A stretch of 64,000 bases of DNA. It comes from an uncultured Bacteroidales bacterium. GTDB taxonomy: Bacteria > Bacteroidota > Bacteroidia > Bacteroidales > Paludibacteraceae. This document shows, piece after piece, positions 25,077-35,500 of this stretch (the stretch's first letter is position 1; the number at the start of each line of letters is the position of its first letter). The stretch spans positions 112,875-176,874 of the forward strand of contig ONJT01000002.1 in NCBI GenBank assembly GCA_900318245.1. Reading direction: 5' to 3'. A program made the translations under genes and the position numbers. The notes beneath the pieces were generated by a model, which was given only the letters and a program-made list of their open reading frames with translations, did not search any database and had not been told where the DNA came from.

Positions 25077-26737
25077 AAGAACAATAAGATCATTAGTTGT
25101 CCCGTGAGTACCCGCAGGAACATCGTCAGCGGGTAAACGGTGGAGTACGCTACCGCTGCGCGGTCATTGACCGAGCTCTGCGAGGTAGCATACGCCAGTG
25201 CCGGCGGGTCGGTCGTCGAGCCGGCGATGAGTCCCATGAGCGTGAAGTAGTCGAGCTTGAGCCACAGACGCGCGATGACACCTATCAGGAGCAAAGGCAC
25301 CATGGTGATGATCACGCCGTAGCCGATCCACACATAGCCGCCGTCCAGCAAGGTCGGGATAAAACTCTTACCTGCACCGAAGCCTACGGAAGCAAGGAAG
25401 AGCGATATGCCGATTTCGCGGATCATCAAATTGGCTGAAGTGGTGGTATAGGTCACTAAATGCCATTTCGTGCCAAATGCACCCATCAGGATTGCGATGA
25501 TTAGGGAACCGCCCGCGATACCTAATTTGAACGGTTGGGACAGCCCGGGCAGTGCAAAAGGTATGGATCCTAAAGCCACGCCTAAAATGATTCCGAAGAA
25601 CAGCGATGCCAGGTTCGGTGCATCCAGCTTCTTGGCGGAGTTTCCGAAGGCTTTTGCAATTTTCTCTACTGCCTCCTTCTCGCCTACTACCGTCAGACGG
25701 TCACCTAACTGCAGACGTAAATCCGGAGTTGCCAGCAGTTCGATACCGGCGCGGCGGACACGCGTGATGGTGATATGGAAAGCGTCGCGCACTTTCAGAT
25801 CACATATCTGTTTGCCGTTGATTTTATCCTTGGTCACCACGATATGCTGGCTTACAAGGTGGATATTCCTCTCCTGTTCATCCCAATGGATATCTGCTTT
25901 CTCGCCGAGCAAGAGTACCGTACGTTCGTTCTTCTTATCTGTTACCAGCCGCACTTGGTCGCCTACGTGTAGCAGTGTCTCTGCGTCCGGCATGAACTCA
26001 TTGCCATGAATGTCTAATACGCGGCTCACTACGATTGTCACATGCGTCAGCAGACCTAAGTCACGCACATGCAGACCGTCTATTTGCGGGTTTGTCAGCT
26101 TCATGTCGTAGTGCTCTACCTGCTGCACTTCGCCTTTCTCGGCCGTCACCTGCTCTTCCTCCTTGTCCATCTTGATTCGGAAGACCCAGCGGATGACCAT
26201 CATCGCAAGCAGGATACCTACCACGCCTAACGGGTACGCCATGGCATAGCCCGACGCGATGTCGGGATTCGAGACACCCGTCAGGTCCTGATACGCCTGT
26301 TGGGCGGCACCCAGACCCGGAGTGTTCGTCACAGCGCCGAAAAGCACACCGGTCATCGTTGCGATATCTACACCGCTCAGGATGTGAATCACATACGCCG
26401 TAGCGCACCCCAGGAGCACGATACTCGCCGCTAACATGTTCAAACTCAGACCGCCTTTGCCGAACGAGGAGAAGAAACCGGGACCTACCTGCAAACCGAT
26501 CGAATAGACGAACAGAATGAGGCCGAGGTCTTTCGCAAACGACTCCACCAACGGGTCCAGCGTCATACCGAAATGACTGCACGCAATCGCGCAGAACAAA
26601 ATCCACGTGATGCCGAGGGTAATCCCCTTGAACTTCAGTTTCGCGCCCAAGAAGATACCCGCGGCGATCGCGATGGCAAGCACAAAAATGGAATGTGCTA
26701 TGCCTGTACCAAAAAATAAACTACTAAACCAATCCAA
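25073..26737 (-). CDS. AspT/YidE-type antiporter with two RCK_C domains
   Basis: A 554-residue inner-membrane protein. Two blocks of about five helices each (GITWILFCAIACSHFG, GLILFVYSIGLQVGPGFF; mirrored near the C-terminus by GIILGVALGSIPFALPG and GISLFLASVGFGAGKSF) flank two TrkA_C/RCK_C cytoplasmic domains (e.g. NIHLVSQHIVVTKDKINGKQI). Motifs GAVTNTPGLGA and GSTTDPPALAYA are typical of the AspT family of aspartate:alanine and dicarboxylate exchangers. Substrate is unknown. It lies 25 bp after a pectinesterase and overlaps MATE by 4 bp. The 25-bp gap is an ATTTAAAATTTAAAATT simple repeat. Confidence 0.9.
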   Translation of the reverse strand: MDWFSSLFFGTGIAHSIFVLAIAIAAGIFLGAKLKFKGITLGITWILFCAIACSHFGMTLDPLVESFAKDLGLILFVYSIGLQVGPGFFSSFGKGGLSLNMLAASIVLLGCATAYVIHILSGVDIATMTGVLFGAVTNTPGLGAAQQAYQDLTGVSNPDIASGYAMAYPLGVVGILLAMMVIRWVFRIKMDKEEEQVTAEKGEVQQVEHYDMKLTNPQIDGLHVRDLGLLTHVTIVVSRVLDIHGNEFMPDAETLLHVGDQVRLVTDKKNERTVLLLGEKADIHWDEQERNIHLVSQHIVVTKDKINGKQICDLKVRDAFHITITRVRRAGIELLATPDLRLQLGDRLTVVGEKEAVEKIAKAFGNSAKKLDAPNLASLFFGIILGVALGSIPFALPGLSQPFKLGIAGGSLIIAILMGAFGTKWHLVTYTTTSANLMIREIGISLFLASVGFGAGKSFIPTLLDGGYVWIGYGVIITMVPLLLIGVIARLWLKLDYFTLMGLIAGSTTDPPALAYATSQSSVNDRAAVAYSTVYPLTMFLRVLTGQLMILLFL

Positions 26738-26762
26738 AATATATATAATTTAAAATTTAAAA

Positions 26763-29696
26763 TTAGAGTTGCGCACCTAACATGTTATACGCCTTGCCGT
26801 CGCGGACGATGACTACTTGTCCGTCACGGATTATTTTCTGTACTTTCACACCCTCTGCGGCGGTATTTTCCACTCCCTGCGGGTCAGTGCCTGCGGGCAA
26901 GCCGAAACCACCGCGTCCGTTCGCTTTGCGGATGGTATAGGTGATTCCGTTGTACAAAGCTACCTTATCATTGAACTCTCCACCTTTGAAGAGGATGGGT
27001 TTTTCTCCCTCGGCCTCAGCCATGTAAATAGCGTCCGGTTCGAAGTCCTCTGCCTTCTCCTCGCACACAGCCTGCTGTGCATCGTTCTGTGCATCAGCCG
27101 CCCAAGCTCCAAGCGTGTAGTCGATAGTATAGGTAGCTGCTTCGTCTGCCGTGAGGATGGTCTCCATCTGCTTCTCGTCGGATCCAAGCACGAAGGTTAC
27201 ATTATTGCTTGCCGGCGAAACAACGTTGCCGTCCTTATCCATGGAGTTGAACTCGCCGAATTTCTCAGGCAGTTTGTTCATCGCGCCGAGTGTCCAGCGG
27301 GCGATCTTGTCTTTCTGCTGAGAAGCGTCTTTGGTCATGATTAACTCGCCGTTCGAGTCATCCAGAATCGTATTGAGGAAGACGCATTTCGGAGCATTGT
27401 TCCAACTACGGCCGAGACTCATGACAGGCTTAGTGCCTTGTATATCCTCTGCGTACTTCACGCGGCAGGACTCGAAGACATAGCCCTTGTCGCTCGCATC
27501 CGCGTTGCTGGCTGTGATGGCATTCGCACCGCCGCCGCTCGCATTTCGTTGCTCACCTACGAGGACGTTGTTCTTGAAATAAACGCTTCCGTCGCCGCAG
27601 ATGAAATCGACTGTTCCGTGAATCTCACAGTCCTCGAAATACTTGACTGCACCGACCTTGTTGCTGTAATAGGTGTCTTGGTGAGAGAGCAGTTTGACGT
27701 TCTTGCATATCGTCTTGGTACCCTTATCCTGGAGACTTACGCCGCGTGCACCCGACAAGCCGGCTGCGATGGCTGCGAAATAATCCATGTTATCCCAGAG
27801 CGTCAAGTCCTGCAGATAGGTGTTGGTCGCCGTGATGAGGAGCGTAGCAGTTGTCGAGATACCCTCTTTGCGATAGTCTGGTGTATTCTTGATAATCGTC
27901 CCTTCCATCGACTGTCCGATGATGGAGATATTATTCTTGCTGATGGTGGTCAGGCAGGTTTCGCCGAGGTCATAGATACCGTTCGGCAGGAAGATTTTCT
28001 CGCCTGCAGCCATCGATTCGAGTGCTAAGATCAAACCCGCGCCATCGTTCGGAGCGATCTCATAGTAGCCAAACTCGTTCTTCTTGGGCAGTTCGGCGAT
28101 GTTATATACCTTCAGCGAGTGGATATAATCCGTACCCGTGAAATGGAACGTCAGGGTCGTTGCTTCTCCGGTATATTGGATGCTCTGCAACTCACCATCC
28201 GGCGTCACCTCTTTCTCTGTGGTCAGTTTGCCTACGACGTTTTCTGCGGCGTCACGCAGCTCGGTATCGCCGGTGTGCGAGTATTTGCATACACCTACTA
28301 CGAGCAGTGCATTGCCGGCAACCTTCACGCCGAGCGTGTTGCCATTACCGAAAGTCCAGCCGTGTTGCGCATCTTTGTAACTGCCTCCATTGAAGACGAG
28401 CACTTCGTGATCCTCCGGATAGAACGATTTCTGACGGAAGTCGTAGTTGAAGATCTTGCCCATCGCTGCCTCTTCTATCTCAGTGGCTACCGCATAGAGA
28501 CTGAGGTCTTCGTTAACAGCCGTGCCTTCCGCCACTTTGAGCGCAGTAGGCGTTGTGCCGTCAAACCAGCCGCGGAAAGCGCAGCCGGCAGGAACAGTGA
28601 CGTCGGCTACACCGTATTTATATTTGAGCGCCGAACTGCCTTCGATGATTTCACTACCGATGAGCTTCTTACCGTCCGTGTCATAATATCGCACCTCTAC
28701 TTGCGGCACAAACTCACACGCTTCCGCGAAGAAATACGGGAGATAGCCGTTTACCGTGAAACTCAGTTCTGCCGCTTCCTCCACGTTATAGAGCCAGGTG
28801 ACGAATTTCGTGTAGCCGTTCCCTACTCCGCTGTTGTCGCAGCCGACTTTATTATCAATTGTCGCGAAATCCGCGCCGTTCTTCTTCACAGCGATGTTAT
28901 TGCCGTAGCCGCAACCGCCCAGCGTGAATTTCACGGGGCCATCCACTTGTACGGTGATCGTTCCGCCTTGCAGGCCGTGCTGGGCGTCTTTGAAGACGAG
29001 ATCGCTCAGCGTCACATTAGCCGGTTTTTCTGCAGGCTCCACCCATGTCGGTTCTTCCGAACGGAAGTCCACTTTGAAGTTCGTGAATGTACGTACTTCC
29101 TCTTCTCCGTTGATGGTACCGTTGATCTGTACATCACTCAGGCAGAAGAGTTTGCCGGCATTGAAACCGGATACATAGAAACGTACTGCTACTTCGCGCC
29201 CAGCATCAGCGGTGATATCATGGCGGTGGTGTAGCGCCGGACTTCCAGAGGTATTATTGTCACGCAGCAGATCTCCTTCCGGCACTTGTGTCGGTGTTGA
29301 CTCCACACCGTCGACCACATAACTCCAATGGTAGGAAGCGCCATCCGTCCCTTGCTTAATAGCATCATAGTCGATGCTTGTCAAGGTATAAGTAACGCCT
29401 TTTTTCATCTTAACGCTGTACTCCACCATAACGGCCGGATCCACACCCATCTTGTTAGAGGCAGGATTGAAAGTCGCCATCGTCTCACCAGGGTTAGCGG
29501 CAAAATTATTACGCGAACCTTCAGTCAGCCCCGTGCCTACTTTGCGTTTGTTCTCTTTGATACCATCCGCGGCGTCCGAGGTTACCACGGCATTGTCCGT
29601 ACCGTCCGCCCATTTGATAGTAGCGGGTACATTGTCAAAGGACCAGGCATTGATGCTCAACAAAGCACCTAACGCGAAAAGAATTGTCTTTCTCAT
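26763..29696 (-). CDS. Secreted multidomain pectinesterase (CE8)
   Basis: A 977-residue secreted protein. After the signal peptide (MRKTILFALGALLSINAWS) come beta-sandwich-like regions (about 20-520). A right-handed beta-helix pectin methylesterase domain follows from about residue 560. Active-site regions are SHQDTYYS (Gln, Asp), GTVDFICG (Asp) and LGRSWNN (Arg, Trp). The C-terminal tail KIIRDGQVVIVRDGKAYNMLG is the short sorting/anchor-like tail common on Prevotella-group secreted enzymes. It removes methyl groups from pectin. It overlaps the second CE8 gene by 4 bp. Confidence 0.9.
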   Translation of the reverse strand: MRKTILFALGALLSINAWSFDNVPATIKWADGTDNAVVTSDAADGIKENKRKVGTGLTEGSRNNFAANPGETMATFNPASNKMGVDPAVMVEYSVKMKKGVTYTLTSIDYDAIKQGTDGASYHWSYVVDGVESTPTQVPEGDLLRDNNTSGSPALHHRHDITADAGREVAVRFYVSGFNAGKLFCLSDVQINGTINGEEEVRTFTNFKVDFRSEEPTWVEPAEKPANVTLSDLVFKDAQHGLQGGTITVQVDGPVKFTLGGCGYGNNIAVKKNGADFATIDNKVGCDNSGVGNGYTKFVTWLYNVEEAAELSFTVNGYLPYFFAEACEFVPQVEVRYYDTDGKKLIGSEIIEGSSALKYKYGVADVTVPAGCAFRGWFDGTTPTALKVAEGTAVNEDLSLYAVATEIEEAAMGKIFNYDFRQKSFYPEDHEVLVFNGGSYKDAQHGWTFGNGNTLGVKVAGNALLVVGVCKYSHTGDTELRDAAENVVGKLTTEKEVTPDGELQSIQYTGEATTLTFHFTGTDYIHSLKVYNIAELPKKNEFGYYEIAPNDGAGLILALESMAAGEKIFLPNGIYDLGETCLTTISKNNISIIGQSMEGTIIKNTPDYRKEGISTTATLLITATNTYLQDLTLWDNMDYFAAIAAGLSGARGVSLQDKGTKTICKNVKLLSHQDTYYSNKVGAVKYFEDCEIHGTVDFICGDGSVYFKNNVLVGEQRNASGGGANAITASNADASDKGYVFESCRVKYAEDIQGTKPVMSLGRSWNNAPKCVFLNTILDDSNGELIMTKDASQQKDKIARWTLGAMNKLPEKFGEFNSMDKDGNVVSPASNNVTFVLGSDEKQMETILTADEAATYTIDYTLGAWAADAQNDAQQAVCEEKAEDFEPDAIYMAEAEGEKPILFKGGEFNDKVALYNGITYTIRKANGRGGFGLPAGTDPQGVENTAAEGVKVQKIIRDGQVVIVRDGKAYNMLGAQL

Positions 29697-31195
29697 TGTT
29701 TATAGTTGTTAGTTAAAATGATTTTCGGTATTTCTTGTGCCCACGGACCAAGGACGGCGTCGAGCGTATAGGCCTTCGCCTCTTTAGCCGTGAGAATGGT
29801 GTTCATCGGACGCTCCTGCGTGCGGAAGTGGAAGACCACCTCGTGCTTCTTGGGCGAGATAATCCTTCCCTTCACATCCCGGGTCTTGTATTCCCCGAAG
29901 CGGGCGGGCACGACGCGCATGCCGGGCAAGGTCCAGCGATGGATGTTCTTATTGTCCGTCAGGGCGAAATCGCCGGCACTGTAGTCGAGTGTAGTACGGA
30001 GGAACACGCACTTGGGATAGTTGTTCCAACTGCGTCCGAGGCTCACTACCGGACATTCGCTTTTGATTGTGCAGGACTCGAAGACATAGCCATAGTCCGT
30101 CTCGGCGGCATTGCTCGCGGTAATATAATCCGCACCTTCGTTACCCTGCCCGCGCCGCTCGCAGTACAGCAGGCAGCGGTTGAAATACACGTTGCCGTCG
30201 CCGCAGATAAAATCCACTGTGCCGTGTATCTCGCAGTCCTCGAAATATTTCAGTCCGCCGACTTGGTCGCTATAATACGTGTCCTGGTGCGAGAGCAGGC
30301 GCACGTGCTTGCACACGGTCTTCGTGCCCTGATCCCAGAGACAGACGGCGCGGCCGTTGTTGTTCGCGTAGTAGTCGAGCGCATTCTCTATCGTCAGGTC
30401 GCGCAGCACGGTGCCCTCGACATCGTCGGCGATGCGCAGCGTCGCGGTCTTGCTGATAGACTCCAGCCGGTAGTCGAGCTTGTTACGGATGATCGTGCCC
30501 TCCATCGACTCGCCGATGATGCTTATCCCGTCGGCTTCGATCGCCGTGAGCGTCAGTCCGCCGAGGTCATAGATGCCGTTCGGCAGGTAGATGGTCTTAT
30601 GTCCGCTCGCATTCGCGTCCGCCAGCGCGCGTAAGAAAAAACGGGCGTTCTCCGACAATGTATCGATGTTCACCTCTTGGATATACGCCTGCTCTTCCCC
30701 TTTGTCCGCGTCGCAGGGAGACGGCACAAACACCTCGCCTTCCACAAACTCGATGCGCTGCAGCACGGCTTCCATGTTCAGCAGGCGGGTGATGAAGATA
30801 TTGTTCTGCTCCGCCGTGAGCGGGATACACTGCGTGCCCGACTTGCGGATCTCGCAGGTCACGCCGACGCGCGTCTCTTCCAGCGGTGTGTCCCCACTCC
30901 AGGTATGCACCTGCAGCGAGGCGCGGTTGATGCCGCTGCGCGGACCGAAGGTCAACTTCAGCACACCCGCCACCGGGGCTTTCGTGAACCAGCACCAACC
31001 GGAGCTGTTCAGTTTGATACCTTTCAGGCCGTTCTTCACCCCTTCGGCATCATTGACGATGCCGCCGAACCGCAGTCCGCGATCCGGGTTACTCTGCGGC
31101 GGTGCGTCCGTGTAGTCCCAGAGCAGGTCATTCTCCCCTGCCCACAGGACCACACTCAGCATCACCACCGATAGGATGGTAAAGAAACGTCTCAT
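29693..31195 (-). CDS. Secreted pectinesterase (CE8)
   Basis: A 500-residue protein with a signal peptide (MRRFFTILSVVMLSVVLWA), an approximately 170-residue N-terminal beta-rich region, and a CE8 beta-helix with the same catalytic blocks as its neighbour (SHQDTYYS, GTVDFICG, LGRSWNN). Over the catalytic domain the two proteins are very similar (SIIGESMEGTIIRN against SIIGQSMEGTIIKN), so they arose by tandem duplication. Unlike its neighbour it lacks the sorting-like tail, so the two may act in different places. It starts 3 bp after hpf. Confidence 0.9.
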   Translation of the reverse strand: MRRFFTILSVVMLSVVLWAGENDLLWDYTDAPPQSNPDRGLRFGGIVNDAEGVKNGLKGIKLNSSGWCWFTKAPVAGVLKLTFGPRSGINRASLQVHTWSGDTPLEETRVGVTCEIRKSGTQCIPLTAEQNNIFITRLLNMEAVLQRIEFVEGEVFVPSPCDADKGEEQAYIQEVNIDTLSENARFFLRALADANASGHKTIYLPNGIYDLGGLTLTAIEADGISIIGESMEGTIIRNKLDYRLESISKTATLRIADDVEGTVLRDLTIENALDYYANNNGRAVCLWDQGTKTVCKHVRLLSHQDTYYSDQVGGLKYFEDCEIHGTVDFICGDGNVYFNRCLLYCERRGQGNEGADYITASNAAETDYGYVFESCTIKSECPVVSLGRSWNNYPKCVFLRTTLDYSAGDFALTDNKNIHRWTLPGMRVVPARFGEYKTRDVKGRIISPKKHEVVFHFRTQERPMNTILTAKEAKAYTLDAVLGPWAQEIPKIILTNNYKQ

Positions 31196-31198
31196 AAA

Positions 31199-31474
31199 TT
31201 ATGCGTTTTTGCGGCGCTCGAGTTGGGACTCGAGGGCATTGAGGCAAGCATCGAGTGCTTCCTCGAAGCTGTCGGCGGTCTTCTCCGCGAAGAGGCCGGC
31301 GATGCGCACTTTCACTTCTTTGTTAGCGTTCGTCTGCGGCTTGATGACCGACATGCGGATGTCCACTTTGTCGTCGCCGTTGAGGTGGCGCTCAAAACGA
31401 TTCATTTTCTTCTCAATAAACTGCTCCAGTTTCTCCGCCATTTCAAAATTGACGGCATTGATCGTTACGTTCAT
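31199..31474 (-). CDS. hpf: Ribosome hibernation-promoting factor, short form
   Basis: Start set at ATG 31474 (MNVTINAVNFEMAEKLEQFI), downstream of the promoter; upstream in-frame codons are untranscribed. The 91-residue protein has the beta-alpha-beta-beta-beta-alpha outline of HPF/YfiA: KKMNRFERHL, VKVRIAGLFAEKTADSFEEALD, and a C-terminal basic helix ESQLERRK. It lacks the dimerising C-terminal domain of long HPF. It binds the 30S decoding region in slow growth. It heads the long minus-strand run with a 3-bp gap to the pectinesterase, so polysaccharide use may share its starvation control. Confidence 0.9.
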   Translation of the reverse strand: MNVTINAVNFEMAEKLEQFIEKKMNRFERHLNGDDKVDIRMSVIKPQTNANKEVKVRIAGLFAEKTADSFEEALDACLNALESQLERRKNA

Positions 31475-31520
31475 ACTACAAATATTTAAAAGGTTAAACG
31501 ATAATATCTCTTTGCGGGTG

Positions 31521-31551
31521 CAAAAGTACAAAAAAAAAATGACATACACAA
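31521..31551 (-). promoter_or_regulatory. Promoter of hpf and the downstream run
   Basis: Minus-strand TTG (31551-31549), 20-bp spacer, TACTTTTG (31528-31521). The -33 triplet lies inside the terminator hairpin of the upstream gene. Confidence 0.82.
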
Positions 31552-31561
31552 GGGTGTATGT
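31529..31561 (-). terminator. Terminator of the IgGFc-protein operon, overlapping the hpf promoter
   Basis: On the minus strand ACATACAC-CCTT-GTGTATGT is followed by C-A and a run of about nine T. The stem spans 31561-31542. Confidence 0.7.
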
Positions 31562-31596
31562 ATTTTTCATGCATTTTTATGTGTATTTCATTCGTA

Positions 31597-32508
31597 TCAC
31601 CATACACCGAGACAGCGGCAAGGGGTCTTCTTCGGGTGTGACGCAGAAGCATCGTAGGGAGAGATAGCGTACGAGATTTTGATGCCTACGTCAAAGAGTG
31701 CCATTTGTGACACCAGTTTTTCTCCTTGGCGGTTAGCCTCTATTACGGGCGTTAGGATGCGCTGGAGCGGAAAACCGTCCCGCGTATCCGTGAGCATAAT
31801 CATACTAATAGCGTCGCTCTGCGCGGGCGAATACTTGCTTAAACAATAATCGCCGTACACACCAACCATGATATACGAGTTGTGCGTGCGGGAGTTTTTG
31901 TTAATAGGTATCTTATAACTCAGTTCAGCCGTTGCCCACCATAATACTTTCGGTAGCGCCAGTTGCCCTTCGTTAACCATCGAGAAATTGCGCGAAGCGG
32001 CCAGCGGATAGGACTCTTCCACACGGTTGTCATACGCGGGGTAATAGACCGAAAGCGCCGCATTTTCCACGCTCTGTTTCCAACTGTTGGTCAGCGGGAA
32101 GACGGCTTTCGCACCTACCAGAAACAGGACATTCTTCGCCGACAGCGCCACTTGTACCGGCACGCCGACCGACCACGTCGTGTAACGCTCGCTGAGGTTG
32201 CCGATCAGATAGTCCACTTCCATCTGTTGGTTCTCTACATCAATCGTCGAGTAGTGGTCTTCGTAGTTGATTTTTCCAAATCCCGCCTGGTGATAGTCGC
32301 ACGAGAGACCGATACGAAAACCGATCACGTAAGGCGAGAGGTAGTTATAATAGAGTTGTGCGCCGCCGTTCACGCCCAATTGCGACTGTACATACACCGG
32401 TTGGGACGACCAACCGGCAACACCGCCGTGCACACCTATCTCAAACAGGTGTTCTGCGTGCGCCAAGAGCGGAAGGATCAGTACTATGGATAGCATCAGT
32501 CGTCTCAT
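31597..32508 (-). CDS. Outer-membrane beta-barrel-like protein
   Basis: Start chosen at ATG 32508, which overlaps the upstream stop as ATGA; the ORF extends further upstream but without need. About 303 residues, with a signal peptide (MRRLMLSIVLILPLLAHA) and alternating aromatic/polar strands throughout (FEIGVHGGVAGWSS, YVIGFRIGLSCDY, WATAELSYKIP, DVGIKISYAIS) typical of small outer-membrane barrels. It is translationally coupled to the large IgGFc-type surface protein, suggesting a secretion or anchoring partner, like PorP/SprF next to type IX cargo; no PorP/SprF identity can be claimed. The C-terminal SHPKKTPCRCLGVW is unusual for a barrel. Confidence 0.72.
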   Translation of the reverse strand: MRRLMLSIVLILPLLAHAEHLFEIGVHGGVAGWSSQPVYVQSQLGVNGGAQLYYNYLSPYVIGFRIGLSCDYHQAGFGKINYEDHYSTIDVENQQMEVDYLIGNLSERYTTWSVGVPVQVALSAKNVLFLVGAKAVFPLTNSWKQSVENAALSVYYPAYDNRVEESYPLAASRNFSMVNEGQLALPKVLWWATAELSYKIPINKNSRTHNSYIMVGVYGDYCLSKYSPAQSDAISMIMLTDTRDGFPLQRILTPVIEANRQGEKLVSQMALFDVGIKISYAISPYDASASHPKKTPCRCLGVW

Positions 32509-35500
32509 GGTATAAACTTCTTTTCTGTCCATACTTGATCGCCCTGCTCGTAGCGATAGAGATAGATGCCGTGCGTCACTTGGTTTTCCCGAACAGGCAC
32601 ACCGCGGCTGTCATAGATAAACACGTGTACCGGCTGTTCTTCCTGTACTGCTGTGTTGATTTCCAGAATATTGGAGCACACCTCCTCGTCGCCGTCAAGC
32701 GTGAGTATCATCTGGAATGTACCGTGCAGTTCGTCAAACTCCGAATAGTCGTCTTCGTTGGCGCCGGGGATTGGTTCGCCGTTCTTGTACCACTGATATC
32801 TAAGTACCGTGCGGTTCGGGAACAGTTCGCGCACTTTCACATTATCGACAAGTAGCACCCAATTATATTTATTGACGATGATGTTCGCACACCGGTGACA
32901 TTCCTCCACGTCCAATCTAAAGGGTTCACTCTCCGTGCGGCAATTAACGCGGTCGATATTTCCGCTGCCGGCAACAGCGACTTTATACCAGCCCACCTTA
33001 TCGGATGTCACCTTATCGAATGAGAGTTCGCGCACAGTACCGCCATCAACAGCCGTCCATGTTTCATTATCCGACGAATAGAACCACTGGTACTCCAGCG
33101 GCTCAGGCATGGAACCATCATTCTCAAACTCAATTTCAAAAGAATAAGGATCTTTCTCACAAACGAGTTCCGGCGAGGTGATTCGAACGGGCGGCAAACA
33201 GATATGTATCTCTATATCATCGACCGCAAAGTCATTACCGGAATACGCTGTGACGAAATTATCTATCGTTAATCGGATAGCATCGACACCCGGGGGCACC
33301 GAGAAAGACATCCCCATCCGTTGCCACTGAGCAGATAGTTTCCATGCATCTGAAACTTTATAAAGACTCCAGTCGTACCCAATAGTATCCAACTCCTGTA
33401 TGGCCAATATAGACTCGTCTTGAGGATTCGTTAATACCATTCGGATATGCGGGTAGGCATACTCAACACCTCTCTGCCAGTAAGATGCTATTTGATTAGC
33501 TGTTGTTACGTTGACCACATAAGCAGAAAAAGTCATTTCCGAGCCCTCACACAAGCCTTCAATCATCGTGCTATAGAACGGGACATTGTTTCCTAAACCG
33601 TCTATCTCCAGGAAATAGCCGCGGGTATAGTCATTCGGATATGTGTGGTCGTCTTGTATATGCCAAAGAGAATAATCAGGGTTCGAGCTATTTCTTATGC
33701 CTTTTTTAGTCAAATAGCAATTTCCTCCTAAACGATATTGGTTGTCCATTCCCGGAGGACGCGTACTTCCACGTTCCGGATCATCCGGATCATTCCCGCC
33801 GAAGTCTTCGCGGAAGAGAAGCCTTTCGTTCGAACACAATTCGTCTACAGGTTGTACGCATTCTTGCACCTTTAAGAGGAACGGTTCACTCATCGCGCGG
33901 CAGTTGACGTAGTCGATATTGTCACGGCTGGAAACGGCTACCCTATACCAGCCGGAATCAGCTTTTTGTATGGCCGACATTGTAAGCGTACTGGTTGTTT
34001 CGGTTAACTCCGACCAAGTAAGACTATCGGCCGAGAATAACCATTTATACTTTAGAGGTTCAGGGAACGTACCATCATTGGTAAAGTTAGCGGTTAGTGT
34101 CGCTTTCTCATTGGTACATAGTTCGTTTCCGCCCTCAACTGTTACCGGCGGTGCGCATAGACGTATCTCAATATCATCAATCGCGAAATCGTTACCTGTC
34201 GTACCCGTCGCGTTGTTGTAAATAGTCAATTGGATTTGGTCGAGACCGCTCGGCACAGTGAAATTCATACCCACCAAGTGCCACTCAGCGGACTGTTTCC
34301 AGCACGTATTATCTCCGGTATAGGAGTCATCGTATGGGATGTCTCCGGTATCGTATGTCGCCAATTCGGCTCCTGTATCGGGATTTGTCAACACGAATTT
34401 CAAACGCGGATAAGAGTATCTTCCGGGACTACCTACATACATGCCCCAAGTCATGACATTCGCCACATAGGCTGAGAAAGTCAGTTTGGAACCTTCGCAA
34501 AGTCCGTCAATAGTTGTCGAATAAAACGCTGCATGATCCCCAGCGCCGTCTATTTCCAGCAAATAGCCGCGTGTCAGGTCTCCAAAATGCGTGTGGTCAT
34601 CTTGTAAGTGCCATTGAGAAGTACCATTACCATTGCAATATCCTTGTTTCGTCACCAGATATTTTCCCGCCTTCATACTGCCAAACGCGTCAGTGGTTGC
34701 CTGCTCATAACTCATGCCCGAAACCGGATCTTGACCTACTCTCGGATCCTCCGGATCATTTCCACCGAAATCCTCTCGAAAGAGCAGCGTCCCGTCCATA
34801 CACAACTCCGTCTGTTGCGGCTCTTCCGGCAGCGACAAACTGTATCCTGACCCCTCGGCTGTTTTTGCGTAATGGATTATATGTGCGCTGAAACCCTCGC
34901 CGGATGAAATGAGCGTTCCGCTTTCGGCAGTAAAGGGTATCTGATAGACTACAAAACCGTCTGTCTCCATGCGTTGCACTCCGCTTTGAGAAGCGTACGA
35001 ACTCAGCACTTGATTATTGTATTGAACTTTTGTCTCATCTGCCAAAGGAGTAATTACCAATAAGGCAAGTGTATGAGGAGCATTTTCACTCGTTTGCGTC
35101 TTTCCCCAACGCGCCTCTGTTACCATATTATCTACCGGAGCGATTTCTATCATTGCGGGATCACCTTTGTCATTATTGGCAGAACTTCCGGGTAGGTATA
35201 AATAGCAACATACAGGTTTGGAGGTTTCTATATGGCGAACCACCAAATCGGAAGAAGCGGAATACAGCGTTTGTGTAAACCATTCGCCTGCATTCTTAAC
35301 GTGCCGCTCCTTTGTCCCATTCTCGTCATAAATATACACTTCGGTGTTATCCTCGGCAACGGTTATCTTCCAGTCGCAGAGCATCAGTCCCGCGCATTTA
35401 GGAATAATAAACTCCTTGCCCCAACTGCTTATAGGACGAGCTTGCTCGAACACATTATCTGACCAAGTTACAGATGAAGGATAGCGGGCTATGGTATTCC

